A stretch of 64,000 nt of DNA, taken from NCBI RefSeq assembly GCF_011762125.1, contig NZ_JAASQN010000008.1, forward strand, positions 62,001-126,000, given 5' to 3'. The position numbers and the translations under genes are program-made. Source of the DNA: Sphingopyxis panaciterrae. GTDB taxonomy: Bacteria; Pseudomonadota; Alphaproteobacteria; Sphingomonadales; Sphingomonadaceae. How positions within the stretch are numbered: position 1 is the first letter of the stretch; each line of letters opens with the position of its first letter. Under the pieces are notes generated by a model, which saw only the letters and a program-made list of their open reading frames with translations, was not told the origin of the DNA and ran no database searches. Shown here in pieces: positions 16,777 through 25,538 of the stretch.

Positions 16777-17612
16777 GCGGCTATCGCTCGCGGTCGGAAC
16801 GGATCGGAAGGGCATTGCTCATCGCCCTTTGCACCTTGATCTTTGCCTTTCTGGTGCTGCCGATCCTCGCGGTCATCCCGCTGTCGCTCAACCCCGGCAG
16901 CTTCCTGGTCTTTCCGCAGGAAGCGCTGTCGCTGCGCTGGTACCGGACCCTCGCGGAGTCGCCGCAATGGACGCACGCTTTCGGCAACAGCCTGAAGATC
17001 GCCGTCGCGACAACGCTGATCGCCACCCCGCTCGGCACGCTCGCCGCGATCGGGCTCGCTTATATGCGCTCGCGCGCGAAGACATTGATTGTCGCGATTA
17101 TTACCGCGCCGCTCGTGGTCCCGGTCGTTGTCGTCGCGATCGCTTTCTATTTCCTGTTTGCGCCGCTGGGGCTGGTGAACGGGCCGGTCGGGCTGATCGT
17201 CGCGCATAGCGCGCTGGCGCTGCCTTTTGTGGTGATCGTCGTGCACGCTTCGCTGCGCGGACTGGACCTTGAATTGCTGCGGGCGGCGGCCAGCCTGGGG
17301 GCGCCGCCGGTGACGGTGCTGTTACGCATTTTGGCACCATTGATCGCGCCCGGGATCGCCGCGGGCGCGGTTTTCGCGTTCATGACGTCGTTCGACGAGA
17401 CGACGATCGCGCTGTTCATCGCCGGGCCCGAGCAGCGCACGCTGCCGATCCAGATGTTCGAAGGGGTGCGCGAACAGGTCAGTCCGGCGATCGCGGCGGC
17501 GGCGACGCTGCTGGTGATCGCATCGACGCTGCTGCTGGGGACCGCCGAACTGCTCCGCCGCCGCGGCGAGCGGATGCGGGCGGGATCAGCCGCCCCAGAC
17601 CTCGGCGCATAG
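16773..17612 (+). CDS. ABC transporter permease (PotC-like)
   Basis: This 279-residue second permease has six hydrophobic helices and the EAA loop LRAAASLGAPPVTVLLRILAP, as expected for the PotC partner of the preceding permease. It starts in an ATGA overlap with that gene and completes the importer: ATPase, binding lipoprotein and two permeases, all read with the aminotransferase. Its last 27 bp overlap the end of the convergent M19-family gene, so there is no terminator between the two operons. Confidence 0.9.
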   Translation: MSGYRSRSERIGRALLIALCTLIFAFLVLPILAVIPLSLNPGSFLVFPQEALSLRWYRTLAESPQWTHAFGNSLKIAVATTLIATPLGTLAAIGLAYMRSRAKTLIVAIITAPLVVPVVVVAIAFYFLFAPLGLVNGPVGLIVAHSALALPFVVIVVHASLRGLDLELLRAAASLGAPPVTVLLRILAPLIAPGIAAGAVFAFMTSFDETTIALFIAGPEQRTLPIQMFEGVREQVSPAIAAAATLLVIASTLLLGTAELLRRRGERMRAGSAAPDLGA

Positions 17613-18695
17613 CCGCGCAAAATTGGCGCCGAGCAGCTTTTCGATCCGCCGCGCCGGCCAGCCGCGCGCGGCCAAATCGTCGGCCAGCTTCAGGAAGCGC
17701 GCCGGCTCGTTATATTCGGGGACCAGGTTGAAGACGTCGGGCGCCTCGCCCGGCGCCGCAATGCCCAGCGCCTTGCGCTCTTCGTAGAAGCGGCGCTGGC
17801 CCTCGGCATATTCGGCATCGAGCTCGACCCCGCGGATGCCGCCGTCGGTGCCGAGCGCGACATGATCCTCACCCGCGACCTTCACCGCATGCTCGATATG
17901 GCGGATGACGTCGTCGGCGCGCGGCTGGCCGCTCGCGCGCAGGAAGGGCATGAAATAGATGCCGGCAACACCGCCCTTGTCGGCAAGCGCCCGCAGCTCG
18001 GCGTCGGTCGTATTGCGCGGCACGTCGTTAAGGGCGCGGCAGCCGGTGTGGCTGATCGCGATCGGCGCCGCCGAGACCGCGATCGCCTCGGCAATCGTGC
18101 GCTGCGCCGCATGGCTCGCGTCGACGATCATCCGCCGCGCGTTAAGCCCCGCCACCACCTCGCGGCCAAAGTCGCTGAGCCCGGCGTTGCCGGGTTCGAG
18201 ACAGCCGTCGCCGACGAGGTTGCGCTTGTTATAGGTGAGCTGGACCACACGCACCCCGAGGACATCGAAGAGGTCGAGCCGCTCCACTTCGGTTTCGAGC
18301 GGGACACTATCCTGGAAACCGAAGATCACGCCGAGGCGCCCGCTCGCCTGCGCGGCGCGAAGGTCGGCCATCGTGCGGATGTGCAGCAGATGATCGGGCA
18401 GCGCCTGGATGAAGCGCGTATAGCGCGCGATGCGGCGCAACGTTTCCTCATAGCGCCCCGGCGTACTCCCGGCCGCGCCGACCGTCTGGTGGATCGCGGT
18501 CAGTCCCGAGGCGCGATAGGCAGCGAGCTGCGCGGCGATGCCGGGCGCTTTCGGACCGAGGCCGCCGAGCGACGACAGCCCGTCGATGACCATCGCCTTG
18601 CCATAGCGCCCCGCTCCATAATCGGTGGCGCGCACCGGCCCCGCCAATACCAGCGCGGCCGCGCCGCCGATCAGCGCGCGGCGCGAGACGGTCAT
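17586..18695 (-). CDS. Exported M19 dipeptidase-like protein
   Basis: This 369-residue protein has a Tat-like N-terminus (SRRALIGG...) and the overall renal-dipeptidase (M19) fold sequence. Histidines that bind the second zinc are present in VDASHA (195) and AISHTG (216). The first-site motif normally HxD reads DGLSSLG near 38-44, and the bridging glutamate is replaced in GFQDS (126-130). It therefore belongs to a divergent M19 subgroup, and its catalytic competence should be tested rather than assumed. It is the last gene of the receptor/peptidase operon, overlaps the M1-like gene by 4 bp (ATGA), and likely handles dipeptides in the periplasm. Confidence 0.82.
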   Translation of the reverse strand: MTVSRRALIGGAAALVLAGPVRATDYGAGRYGKAMVIDGLSSLGGLGPKAPGIAAQLAAYRASGLTAIHQTVGAAGSTPGRYEETLRRIARYTRFIQALPDHLLHIRTMADLRAAQASGRLGVIFGFQDSVPLETEVERLDLFDVLGVRVVQLTYNKRNLVGDGCLEPGNAGLSDFGREVVAGLNARRMIVDASHAAQRTIAEAIAVSAAPIAISHTGCRALNDVPRNTTDAELRALADKGGVAGIYFMPFLRASGQPRADDVIRHIEHAVKVAGEDHVALGTDGGIRGVELDAEYAEGQRRFYEERKALGIAAPGEAPDVFNLVPEYNEPARFLKLADDLAARGWPARRIEKLLGANFARLCAEVWGG

Positions 18696-19915
18696 GTGTG
18701 GAGCGCCGTTTCGAATTCGCGCGCGGCATCGGCGCCGGCGATTTCCGTGAGATGTTTCAGGAAGACCGGCGTCGTGTGGACGGGCTCCTTCGCCATCGCG
18801 ATCATCAGCCGGTCCATCGCCGGGCGGCCGATGCGATGTTCCAGGTCGAGGAGGAGCAGCGGCCCCTTGCCATAAAGCTGGATACGATTCGGCCGGCCGT
18901 GCCCCATCACCGGCCCCGCTTCCTTCGTCGCATCGCGCTTGGCCGCGACATTCTTCGCCAGCTCTGCCGCCCCGAAAGCGTGCTCGACGTACCGCATCGA
19001 CATATATTCGGCGGCGGATTCGACGAGCCAGAAATCGTCGGTCAGCGGGCTGGCCAGCATCCACCAGGCGTGCGCGACCTCATGCGCGACATAGCGGCCG
19101 GGGTTGACTTCGGTGATGTCGGGCGTGTTCCGCCCGCCTTCGGACAAGACGGTATAAGCGGTGCGCGCGTAGCCCATCGAGCGGTCGCGCCAGACCTGTG
19201 CCATGCGCACCTTGCGCGGCAACGGGCCGTACATTGCCTCGAAATAGCGCGCCGCGCCCTCGGCATGCTTGACGTACCAGCCCGACAGCTGGGTCGAAAG
19301 GTCCCGGGCGTAGAATTCGACGCCATGCGCGTCGGCACGCTGCAATCCGTGCATCGCGACCATCGGCAAATCGATGTCGAGGAAATCGCGGTGAATGCGC
19401 ACCCCGGTCGGGGTCCGCGTCACATCGCCCTGCGCAACGACGACCAGGTCAGGTGCAAGCCCGTCGATCGTCGCGTCGACGGTGAAACGCGTCTGAACAT
19501 CGGCGCCAACCGGAAACCACATATGGTCGATGAACAGCTCATAGCCTTCGGGCCGCAGCGGCTTGTTGCCGCTATCATGCTCGGTGAGGATCGGTCCGGC
19601 ATAGCGGAAGCGCAGCTTGACGGGATCCGCGCTGGGCTTGGCGAAGTGGAACATATATTTGTTGAGCGCCGGCATCGGCGACGCCGACGGCTCGACCGAC
19701 ATCGTCACGCCCGGCGGCAAATCCATCGGCTGGAGCGCAAAGCGGTCCGATAGCAGAAAGTCCTTTTCGGCTTCGGCTTCGCTGAGCGTGATCGTCACGT
19801 CGGCTTCGAGCGCGCCCTGCGGATCGAATTTCGCCGCGACGTCGTAATGCGGTGGCGCCGCATGCGCCGCGGCCGATCCGCCGAGCGCCAGCAGCAGCGC
19901 AATCATATTCTTCAT
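18692..19915 (-). CDS. Exported M1-like (gluzincin) metallopeptidase
   Basis: A 407-residue protein with a signal peptide (to ~19, AHA) and an M1-type zinc site: HEVAHAWW (H278, E279, H282) followed after 16 residues by the third ligand in WLVESAAEYM (E299). The usual M1 spacing is 18, so the linker is two residues short. At ~400 residues it lacks the C-terminal helical domain of full aminopeptidase N. It probably trims residues from peptides in the periplasm. Both ends overlap neighbours by 4 bp, which places it firmly in the peptidase operon. Confidence 0.85.
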   Translation of the reverse strand: MKNMIALLLALGGSAAAHAAPPHYDVAAKFDPQGALEADVTITLSEAEAEKDFLLSDRFALQPMDLPPGVTMSVEPSASPMPALNKYMFHFAKPSADPVKLRFRYAGPILTEHDSGNKPLRPEGYELFIDHMWFPVGADVQTRFTVDATIDGLAPDLVVVAQGDVTRTPTGVRIHRDFLDIDLPMVAMHGLQRADAHGVEFYARDLSTQLSGWYVKHAEGAARYFEAMYGPLPRKVRMAQVWRDRSMGYARTAYTVLSEGGRNTPDITEVNPGRYVAHEVAHAWWMLASPLTDDFWLVESAAEYMSMRYVEHAFGAAELAKNVAAKRDATKEAGPVMGHGRPNRIQLYGKGPLLLLDLEHRIGRPAMDRLMIAMAKEPVHTTPVFLKHLTEIAGADAAREFETALHT

Positions 19916-21720
19916 GCCGATTGTCCTCCCCCGGCGATCCATGCGTCGATACGTTCGTCGAGCAGCGGCAACGGCAGCGGCCCGGCGCCCAATGTGATGT
20001 CGTGAAAGCGGCGAAGATCGAAGCGATCGCCAAGCCGTTCGCGGGCGCGGCTGCGTAGTTCGATGATCTTCTGCATCCCAATATAATAGGAGGTCGCCTG
20101 TCCCGGGATGACGATATAGCGCTCGACCTCGCGCTGATTGTCGTAATGGCTCGATGGCATGTTCGCGTCGAAATAGGCGATGCCCTGTTCGCGCGTCCAT
20201 TGCAGCGAATGGATGCCGGTATCGACGACGAGCCGGCACGCGCGCATCAGCGACAGCGACAGGCGGCCGAAGTCCGAATAGGGGTCGGCATAAAGCCCCA
20301 TCTCCTTCGGCAGCAGCTCCGAATAGAGCCCCCAGCCCTCGGAAAAGGCGGCAATGCTGGCAAAGCGGCGAAACTTCGGCAGTCCCTCCATCTCGTGCGC
20401 GATGCAGGTTTCGACATGATGCCCCGGGATCGCTTCGTGATAGAGGGTCGCGGCAAGCTGGTAGCGCGGCTGCGCCTTCATGTCGGAAAGGTTGATGTAG
20501 AAAATGCCCGGCGCCGATCCGTCCTGCGGCGGGTTGCGGTAATGCGCCTTGGGTGCCGATTGCTCACGCCACGCCTCGATCGGGCGGACCTCGACCGGCG
20601 CTTTCGGCAGATGATCGAACAATTCGTCCTGTCGCGCCCGGATTTCGTCGAGCAGGGCATTGGCTTCGGCGACATAGGCGGCGCGGCCGGCGTCGGTGTC
20701 GGGATGATAGAAGCGCGGGTCGCTGCGCATGAACGCAAAAAAGGCCTGGAGATCGCCCGCGAAACCGGTCTGCTTCATGATCGCGCGCATCGCGTCGTGG
20801 ATGCTCGCGACCTCTTTGAGGCCGAGCGCGTGAACCTCGGCCGCCTTTAGCGGCAAGGTCGTATAGCTTTCGAGCTGCGCCGCATAATAGGCTTGCCCGC
20901 CGGGCAGCTTCCAGACTCCGGCGGTCTCGTCGGCCTTCGCCTCGGCGGCGCGCAGATGCGCGATCAGCGTGCGATAGCCGGTCGCGAAGCCGCCCTGCAG
21001 CGCTGCGGTACCGCGCGCGAGAAGATCCGCACGCTCGGCGTCGGACAGCTCCGCTTTGGCAACCTTGCCGCGGAAGTCGGCGAGAATCGGGCTGTCGCCC
21101 TCGCCTTCGAAGGGCGCCCCCTTGAGCAGGTTGAGGCACGGTTCGAGCACGAGGCCGTAGACGAAGCGCGGCGGGCGAATATCCTTCGCCTCCTGCGCCG
21201 CCAGCCGCTGGACCGCCTGCACCATCAGCGGCGCGACGCCATCGAGCCGCTTGATATAGGCTTCAGCGTCGGCCTTGCTCGCAATCGGGTGGCTGTTGGT
21301 GAGCGTGCTCGGCACGCGCGTGTGCATGCCGCCCATCTGGGTCATCACATAATCGTGGTGGCGCCATGGGAAGTCGCGCAGCGCGAGCTCGGTCGAGCGC
21401 GCGAACATGCGGTGGCTGAGCCGCGCCTGTGGTGAAAGTTTCGCGACGTCGAAGGCATTCAGCCGGGTCTGGTCTGCTTCGCGGAGCTGGTGATCCTCGA
21501 TCTCGCGCGCTTCGCTGATATCGTCCCATTTATCCTGATCGCGGCGGATACCGAGCGCCGACTGGCGCGTCGGGCTGCGATCGAGCGAGCGCTGGAAGAC
21601 CGCCTCGAAAAAGGCGTCGAGCCGCGCATCTTCATCGGTCTGGATCGCGAACACCGGCGGGGCGAGCAGCGTCGCGCTGGCGAGCGCGGCCGAACCGATG
21701 AAATTCCGCCGGCTGATCAT
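19912..21720 (-). CDS. DUF885 family metallopeptidase-like protein (copy 2)
   Basis: A 602-residue exported protein with a Tat-type start (MISRRNF) and signal to ~25. It belongs to the DUF885 family: the core motif YHEAIPGHH (427-435) resembles a zinc site, with a downstream acidic segment SEGWGLYSE that may supply the third ligand. Members are mostly uncharacterised but are regarded as metallopeptidase-like. A highly similar gene lies directly upstream (21717-23528), so this is a tandem duplication with divergence. ATGA overlaps link it to both neighbours in the receptor/peptidase operon. Confidence 0.85.
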   Translation of the reverse strand: MISRRNFIGSAALASATLLAPPVFAIQTDEDARLDAFFEAVFQRSLDRSPTRQSALGIRRDQDKWDDISEAREIEDHQLREADQTRLNAFDVAKLSPQARLSHRMFARSTELALRDFPWRHHDYVMTQMGGMHTRVPSTLTNSHPIASKADAEAYIKRLDGVAPLMVQAVQRLAAQEAKDIRPPRFVYGLVLEPCLNLLKGAPFEGEGDSPILADFRGKVAKAELSDAERADLLARGTAALQGGFATGYRTLIAHLRAAEAKADETAGVWKLPGGQAYYAAQLESYTTLPLKAAEVHALGLKEVASIHDAMRAIMKQTGFAGDLQAFFAFMRSDPRFYHPDTDAGRAAYVAEANALLDEIRARQDELFDHLPKAPVEVRPIEAWREQSAPKAHYRNPPQDGSAPGIFYINLSDMKAQPRYQLAATLYHEAIPGHHVETCIAHEMEGLPKFRRFASIAAFSEGWGLYSELLPKEMGLYADPYSDFGRLSLSLMRACRLVVDTGIHSLQWTREQGIAYFDANMPSSHYDNQREVERYIVIPGQATSYYIGMQKIIELRSRARERLGDRFDLRRFHDITLGAGPLPLPLLDERIDAWIAGGGQSA

Positions 21721-23528
21721 GCCTGTCCTCCCTTCGCGATCCATGCGTCGATCTGCGCGTCGAGCATTGGCAACGGCAGCGGTCCACTGCCGAGCACCCG
21801 GTCGTTGAAGCGGCGCAGATCGAACCCTGCGCCCAGCTTCGACCGCGCGCGGTCGCGCAGGTCGACGAGCTTCAGCTTGCCCATCTCATAGGCACAGGCC
21901 TGCCCCGGGGTGACGATATAGCGCTGGATCGCGGTGACATTGTCGGCATGGTTCGCTGGCGTATTATCGTCGAGCCACGCCACCGCCTGCTCGCGGCTCC
22001 AGCGCAGCGCATGAACGCCGGTGTCGGTAACAAGGCGACCGGCGCGCATCAATTCCATCGAGAGCCGCCCGAACTCCTGCCACGGATCGTCGTAAAGCCC
22101 CATGTCGATCGGCAATTGCTCGGCGAACAACGCCCAGCCTTCGCTGAATGCGGTATAGCCGCCGAACGCCCGGAATTTCGGCAGCCCGGTCAGCGCGCGC
22201 GTCACCGCCTTTTCGAGATGATGGCCCGGCACGCCTTCGTGATAGGAGAGCGCCGACAGTTCGAAGATCGGCAGGTTCCGCATGTCGCGGGTGTTGACGT
22301 AGAGGATGCCCGGGCGCGACCCGTCAGCCGACGGCGCGAAATAGCCTGCGGTACCCGCCGATGCCTCGAGCCAGGGTTCGACCGGTTTCACCAGCACCTC
22401 GGCGCTCGGGACGTGGTTGGTGAGCTCGCCCAGCCGCGCCGTTACTGCGGCGATTTTTGCGCGCATCGCGTCGAGATAGGCCGCCTTCCCGTCCGCTGTG
22501 CCGGGGTAATAGAAACGGTCGTCGGTGCGTACGTGCACGAAAAGTTCGGCGAGCGTGCCCGAAAAGCCCACGCGCTTCATCACCGCGCGCATCTCGCCGT
22601 GGAGGCGCGCGGTCTCTTCGAGCCCGACGCGGTGCACCTCGGCGGGCGAAAGCGGCAGCGTCGTGTTCCAGCGGAGCTGCGCGGCATAATAAGCATCGCC
22701 ATCGGGCAGCCGCCAGACACCATCGTTGCAGTCGGCGCCGCATGAACCGGTGCGCAGATAGGCGATCAGGTGGCGAAAGCCGGGGCCGAAGCCTTCGACC
22801 AGTCCCGCCTCGGCCGCCTTCAGCAACCGGATCTTCGCGGCGTCCGCCAGCGCAAGCCTAGCGATCTTGCCGCGAAAATCGGCGAGGATCGGACTGTCGG
22901 GGGTGCCCGGCCGGAACGGCGCGCCCGTGATCAATTTCTCGCAATTGCCGGCCACCAGCGGAATCGCAAAGGCGGGCGGCGCGACGCCGTTCGCGGCCTG
23001 ACGCTCGAGCCCGGCGACCACGGCGGCGAGATAGGGGCGCACCGCGTGCAGCCGCGCGACATAGGCCTCGGCGTCAGCGACGCTCTCGATCGCATGGTTG
23101 TTGATCAGCGTTTGCGGGATATCGCGCTGCGGTCCGCGCATCTGGCACACCGGATAATGATTGCCGCGCCAGCGATGCCGCTCGATCGCTTCCTCGGCGT
23201 CATAGGCGAAAAGATCGTAGCTGAGCTGCGCCTGCGGGTCCAGCGCCGCGCGGTCGAAGCGCTTCAGTTCGGCAAGGTCGCGCCGCACCAGCGCGACATT
23301 CTCTTCGGCGCGCGCCTCGCCGACGTCAGGCCACCAGCCCGCCGCGCCGCCCTTGATCCCCATCGACGATTGCGCCGCAGGGTTCCGCGCCAGATCGCGC
23401 TGAAAGACGCTTTCGAAGAAGGCGTCGAGGCGCGCGCTTTCATCCGGTGCCCCGGCCCAGGCGGGCGTCGCCGCGACGACGGCGGTCGCCGCGATCATCT
23501 CGCGGCGGCTGAGACGAAAACCGGTCAC
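21717..23528 (-). CDS. DUF885 family metallopeptidase-like protein (copy 1)
   Basis: A 603-residue exported paralogue of the next gene, with the same motif as YHEGVPGHH and a following SEGWALFAE segment. I place the start at GTG 23528, which forms a GTGA overlap with the stop of the S9 peptidase gene and is followed directly by a twin-arginine-like signal (SRREMIAATAVV). Longer in-frame starts would run back through the peptidase gene. Two copies in tandem suggest different peptide preferences. Probable site of action is the periplasm. Confidence 0.85.
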   Translation of the reverse strand: MTGFRLSRREMIAATAVVAATPAWAGAPDESARLDAFFESVFQRDLARNPAAQSSMGIKGGAAGWWPDVGEARAEENVALVRRDLAELKRFDRAALDPQAQLSYDLFAYDAEEAIERHRWRGNHYPVCQMRGPQRDIPQTLINNHAIESVADAEAYVARLHAVRPYLAAVVAGLERQAANGVAPPAFAIPLVAGNCEKLITGAPFRPGTPDSPILADFRGKIARLALADAAKIRLLKAAEAGLVEGFGPGFRHLIAYLRTGSCGADCNDGVWRLPDGDAYYAAQLRWNTTLPLSPAEVHRVGLEETARLHGEMRAVMKRVGFSGTLAELFVHVRTDDRFYYPGTADGKAAYLDAMRAKIAAVTARLGELTNHVPSAEVLVKPVEPWLEASAGTAGYFAPSADGSRPGILYVNTRDMRNLPIFELSALSYHEGVPGHHLEKAVTRALTGLPKFRAFGGYTAFSEGWALFAEQLPIDMGLYDDPWQEFGRLSMELMRAGRLVTDTGVHALRWSREQAVAWLDDNTPANHADNVTAIQRYIVTPGQACAYEMGKLKLVDLRDRARSKLGAGFDLRRFNDRVLGSGPLPLPMLDAQIDAWIAKGGQA

Positions 23529-25483
23529 TGGCCGATCGGGAAGTCGCCGAGCGGCGAGATGCTCGCCTGCTCGGCGGGCGGCGCCTTTGCCGCGGCCCGC
23601 TTCACATGCGTGTCGAGGAAATCCAGTATCTTGCGATAGGCGGTGATCTGGTTTGCTTTTTTGCGGAAGCCATGGCCTTCGTCGTTGAAAACGACATAGT
23701 CGACCGGGACGCCGTTCGCCTTCACCCGGGCGACGATATCCTCGGATTCGACGGGCAGCACGCGCGGGTCGTTCGCACCCTGCAGCACGAGCAGCGGTTT
23801 CTTGATATTTTCCGCGTGAAAGACCGGCGAAATCTTGCGGAGATATTCGGCATCCTTCGCGGGATCGCCGACTTCGGTGAACAGCAGCCGGCGCAGATCT
23901 TCCCACCAGCTTGGCGTGTTGGCCAGCAGGCGCGGCCAGTTGGAGACGCCGTAGATGTCGACCCCGGCGGCGAAAGCATCGGGGCGGAAGGCGAGCCCGG
24001 CGAGCGTCATATAACCGCCGTAGCTCTGGCCCTGGATCACGACCTTGGCCGGATCGACATAGCCGGTGGCGGCGAGCATCTTCTTCGCCGCGACGACGTC
24101 GTCGAGGTCGGCATCGCCATGCTTGCGGTCGTCCAGATGATAGAAGGTGCGGCCCGACCCGCTGCTGCCGCGATTGTTGATCTCGAACACCACATAGCCG
24201 TGGTTGGCGAGAAATTGCTGCAAGGGGCGATAGCCGATACGGCTTTCGTCGCCCGGGCCGCCGTGGACGTGGATTACCGCGGGGAGCGCATCGCCCTTCT
24301 TCGCGCCCTTCGGCACATAGAGGATGCCGGGCACGGTCACGCCGTCATAGGACCGGAAGCGCACGACCTCGCCCGCGACCAGATCGCCGGGCGCCACGCC
24401 GGGTGCGCGCGCATTGAGGAGAGGCGTCCGCTGGCCCGAAGCAAGGTCGAGCAGCAGGATTTCGCCCGGCGTGGCACCGTTCGAGGCGCTGACGAGCGCC
24501 TTCGTAGCGTGATTGGCGAGGAGCAGGCCGACGCTCGCGCCCGGCATCGGATCGGCGAAAGGCCGCGGCTTGAAGGTCGCGGCGTCGAACAGATAGGGAC
24601 GCGACCGTGCATCCGCGTTGACCGACACGATCAAGGTCCCGCCGTCGCGCGACAGGTTCGCGCCCTCGACGTCCCATTCGGGCTTGAACACGGTGACGCG
24701 GTCGCCGGTGCTCAGGTCCTGGCGAACGAGGAAGGCGAATTCGCCGCCGTCGTCGGTGGTGTAGAAAAGCTGCGCGCCCGTACCCGCTCTCGTGCCGGCG
24801 AAGACCTGCGGCTCGCACGCGACGGGCTTGCCCTCGGCGGTGAGCTGGATCAGCTTGGCCGCATTGCGGTCGTAGACATAGCAATGCTTCGTCGCATTAT
24901 CGACGATGCGGCTCAATCCGACATAGCGGCGGTCGGGGCTGACCGCGCGGACCTGATACGCCTTGTCGTTTTCGAACAACAGCGTCTTGGCATAGCCGTC
25001 GGCCTGAATCTCGTAGAGGTCGAAGTAGCGCGGGTCGCGTTCATTGGTCTGGACGAAAAAGCTTTTGCCGTCCTGCGCCCATTCGACGAAGCGCGCGACA
25101 TGCTTCGCGCCGGGGGTCACGTCGTGCGTCGTGCCGCCCGGCTCGCGGACATAGATATGCGCGAGTTCATTGCCGCCCTGATCGCTCGAAAAGAGGATGC
25201 GCGCGTCGGCCGGGAAATAGCCGATCGCGTTCACCGTCTCCTTGACCGAGTTGGTGAGCGCGGTCGCCTTGCCGCCGCCCGACGGCATTTCATAGATATT
25301 GGCGATGCCCGTGCGGTTGCTGGTGAAGATCAGCTTTTTGTCATCGGGCGACCATGACAGGCCGCCGATCACATCAGAATCCATCAGTTGCTCGATCGTG
25401 TAGCTTTTGGATGGCGCCTCGCCGGCAAGGGCGGGGACGGCGTGGCAGGCCATGGCGATGCCGAGCAGCAGATATTTGCGCAT
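23525..25483 (-). CDS. Exported S9 family prolyl oligopeptidase-like peptidase
   Basis: This 652-residue serine peptidase has a signal peptide (to ~20, ALA), an N-terminal beta-propeller (~30-370, WD40/TolB-like repeats) and an alpha/beta hydrolase domain. The triad is visible: S487 in GQSYGGY, D572 in GANDPR and H604 in DEGHGF, with the oxyanion motif HGGP near 407. The propeller restricts such enzymes to short peptides, often cut after proline or as dipeptides. The start is set at 25483, where GAGGGA precedes the ATG, rather than the in-frame ATG at 25495. It follows the TonB receptor by 55 bp and heads a run of overlapping peptidase genes. Confidence 0.9.
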   Translation of the reverse strand: MRKYLLLGIAMACHAVPALAGEAPSKSYTIEQLMDSDVIGGLSWSPDDKKLIFTSNRTGIANIYEMPSGGGKATALTNSVKETVNAIGYFPADARILFSSDQGGNELAHIYVREPGGTTHDVTPGAKHVARFVEWAQDGKSFFVQTNERDPRYFDLYEIQADGYAKTLLFENDKAYQVRAVSPDRRYVGLSRIVDNATKHCYVYDRNAAKLIQLTAEGKPVACEPQVFAGTRAGTGAQLFYTTDDGGEFAFLVRQDLSTGDRVTVFKPEWDVEGANLSRDGGTLIVSVNADARSRPYLFDAATFKPRPFADPMPGASVGLLLANHATKALVSASNGATPGEILLLDLASGQRTPLLNARAPGVAPGDLVAGEVVRFRSYDGVTVPGILYVPKGAKKGDALPAVIHVHGGPGDESRIGYRPLQQFLANHGYVVFEINNRGSSGSGRTFYHLDDRKHGDADLDDVVAAKKMLAATGYVDPAKVVIQGQSYGGYMTLAGLAFRPDAFAAGVDIYGVSNWPRLLANTPSWWEDLRRLLFTEVGDPAKDAEYLRKISPVFHAENIKKPLLVLQGANDPRVLPVESEDIVARVKANGVPVDYVVFNDEGHGFRKKANQITAYRKILDFLDTHVKRAAAKAPPAEQASISPLGDFPIGQ

Positions 25484-25538
25484 CTTGTCCCTCATATGGG
25501 TGTCCGGGGCGGCACGGACGCGCCGCCCCGGAAGATCG

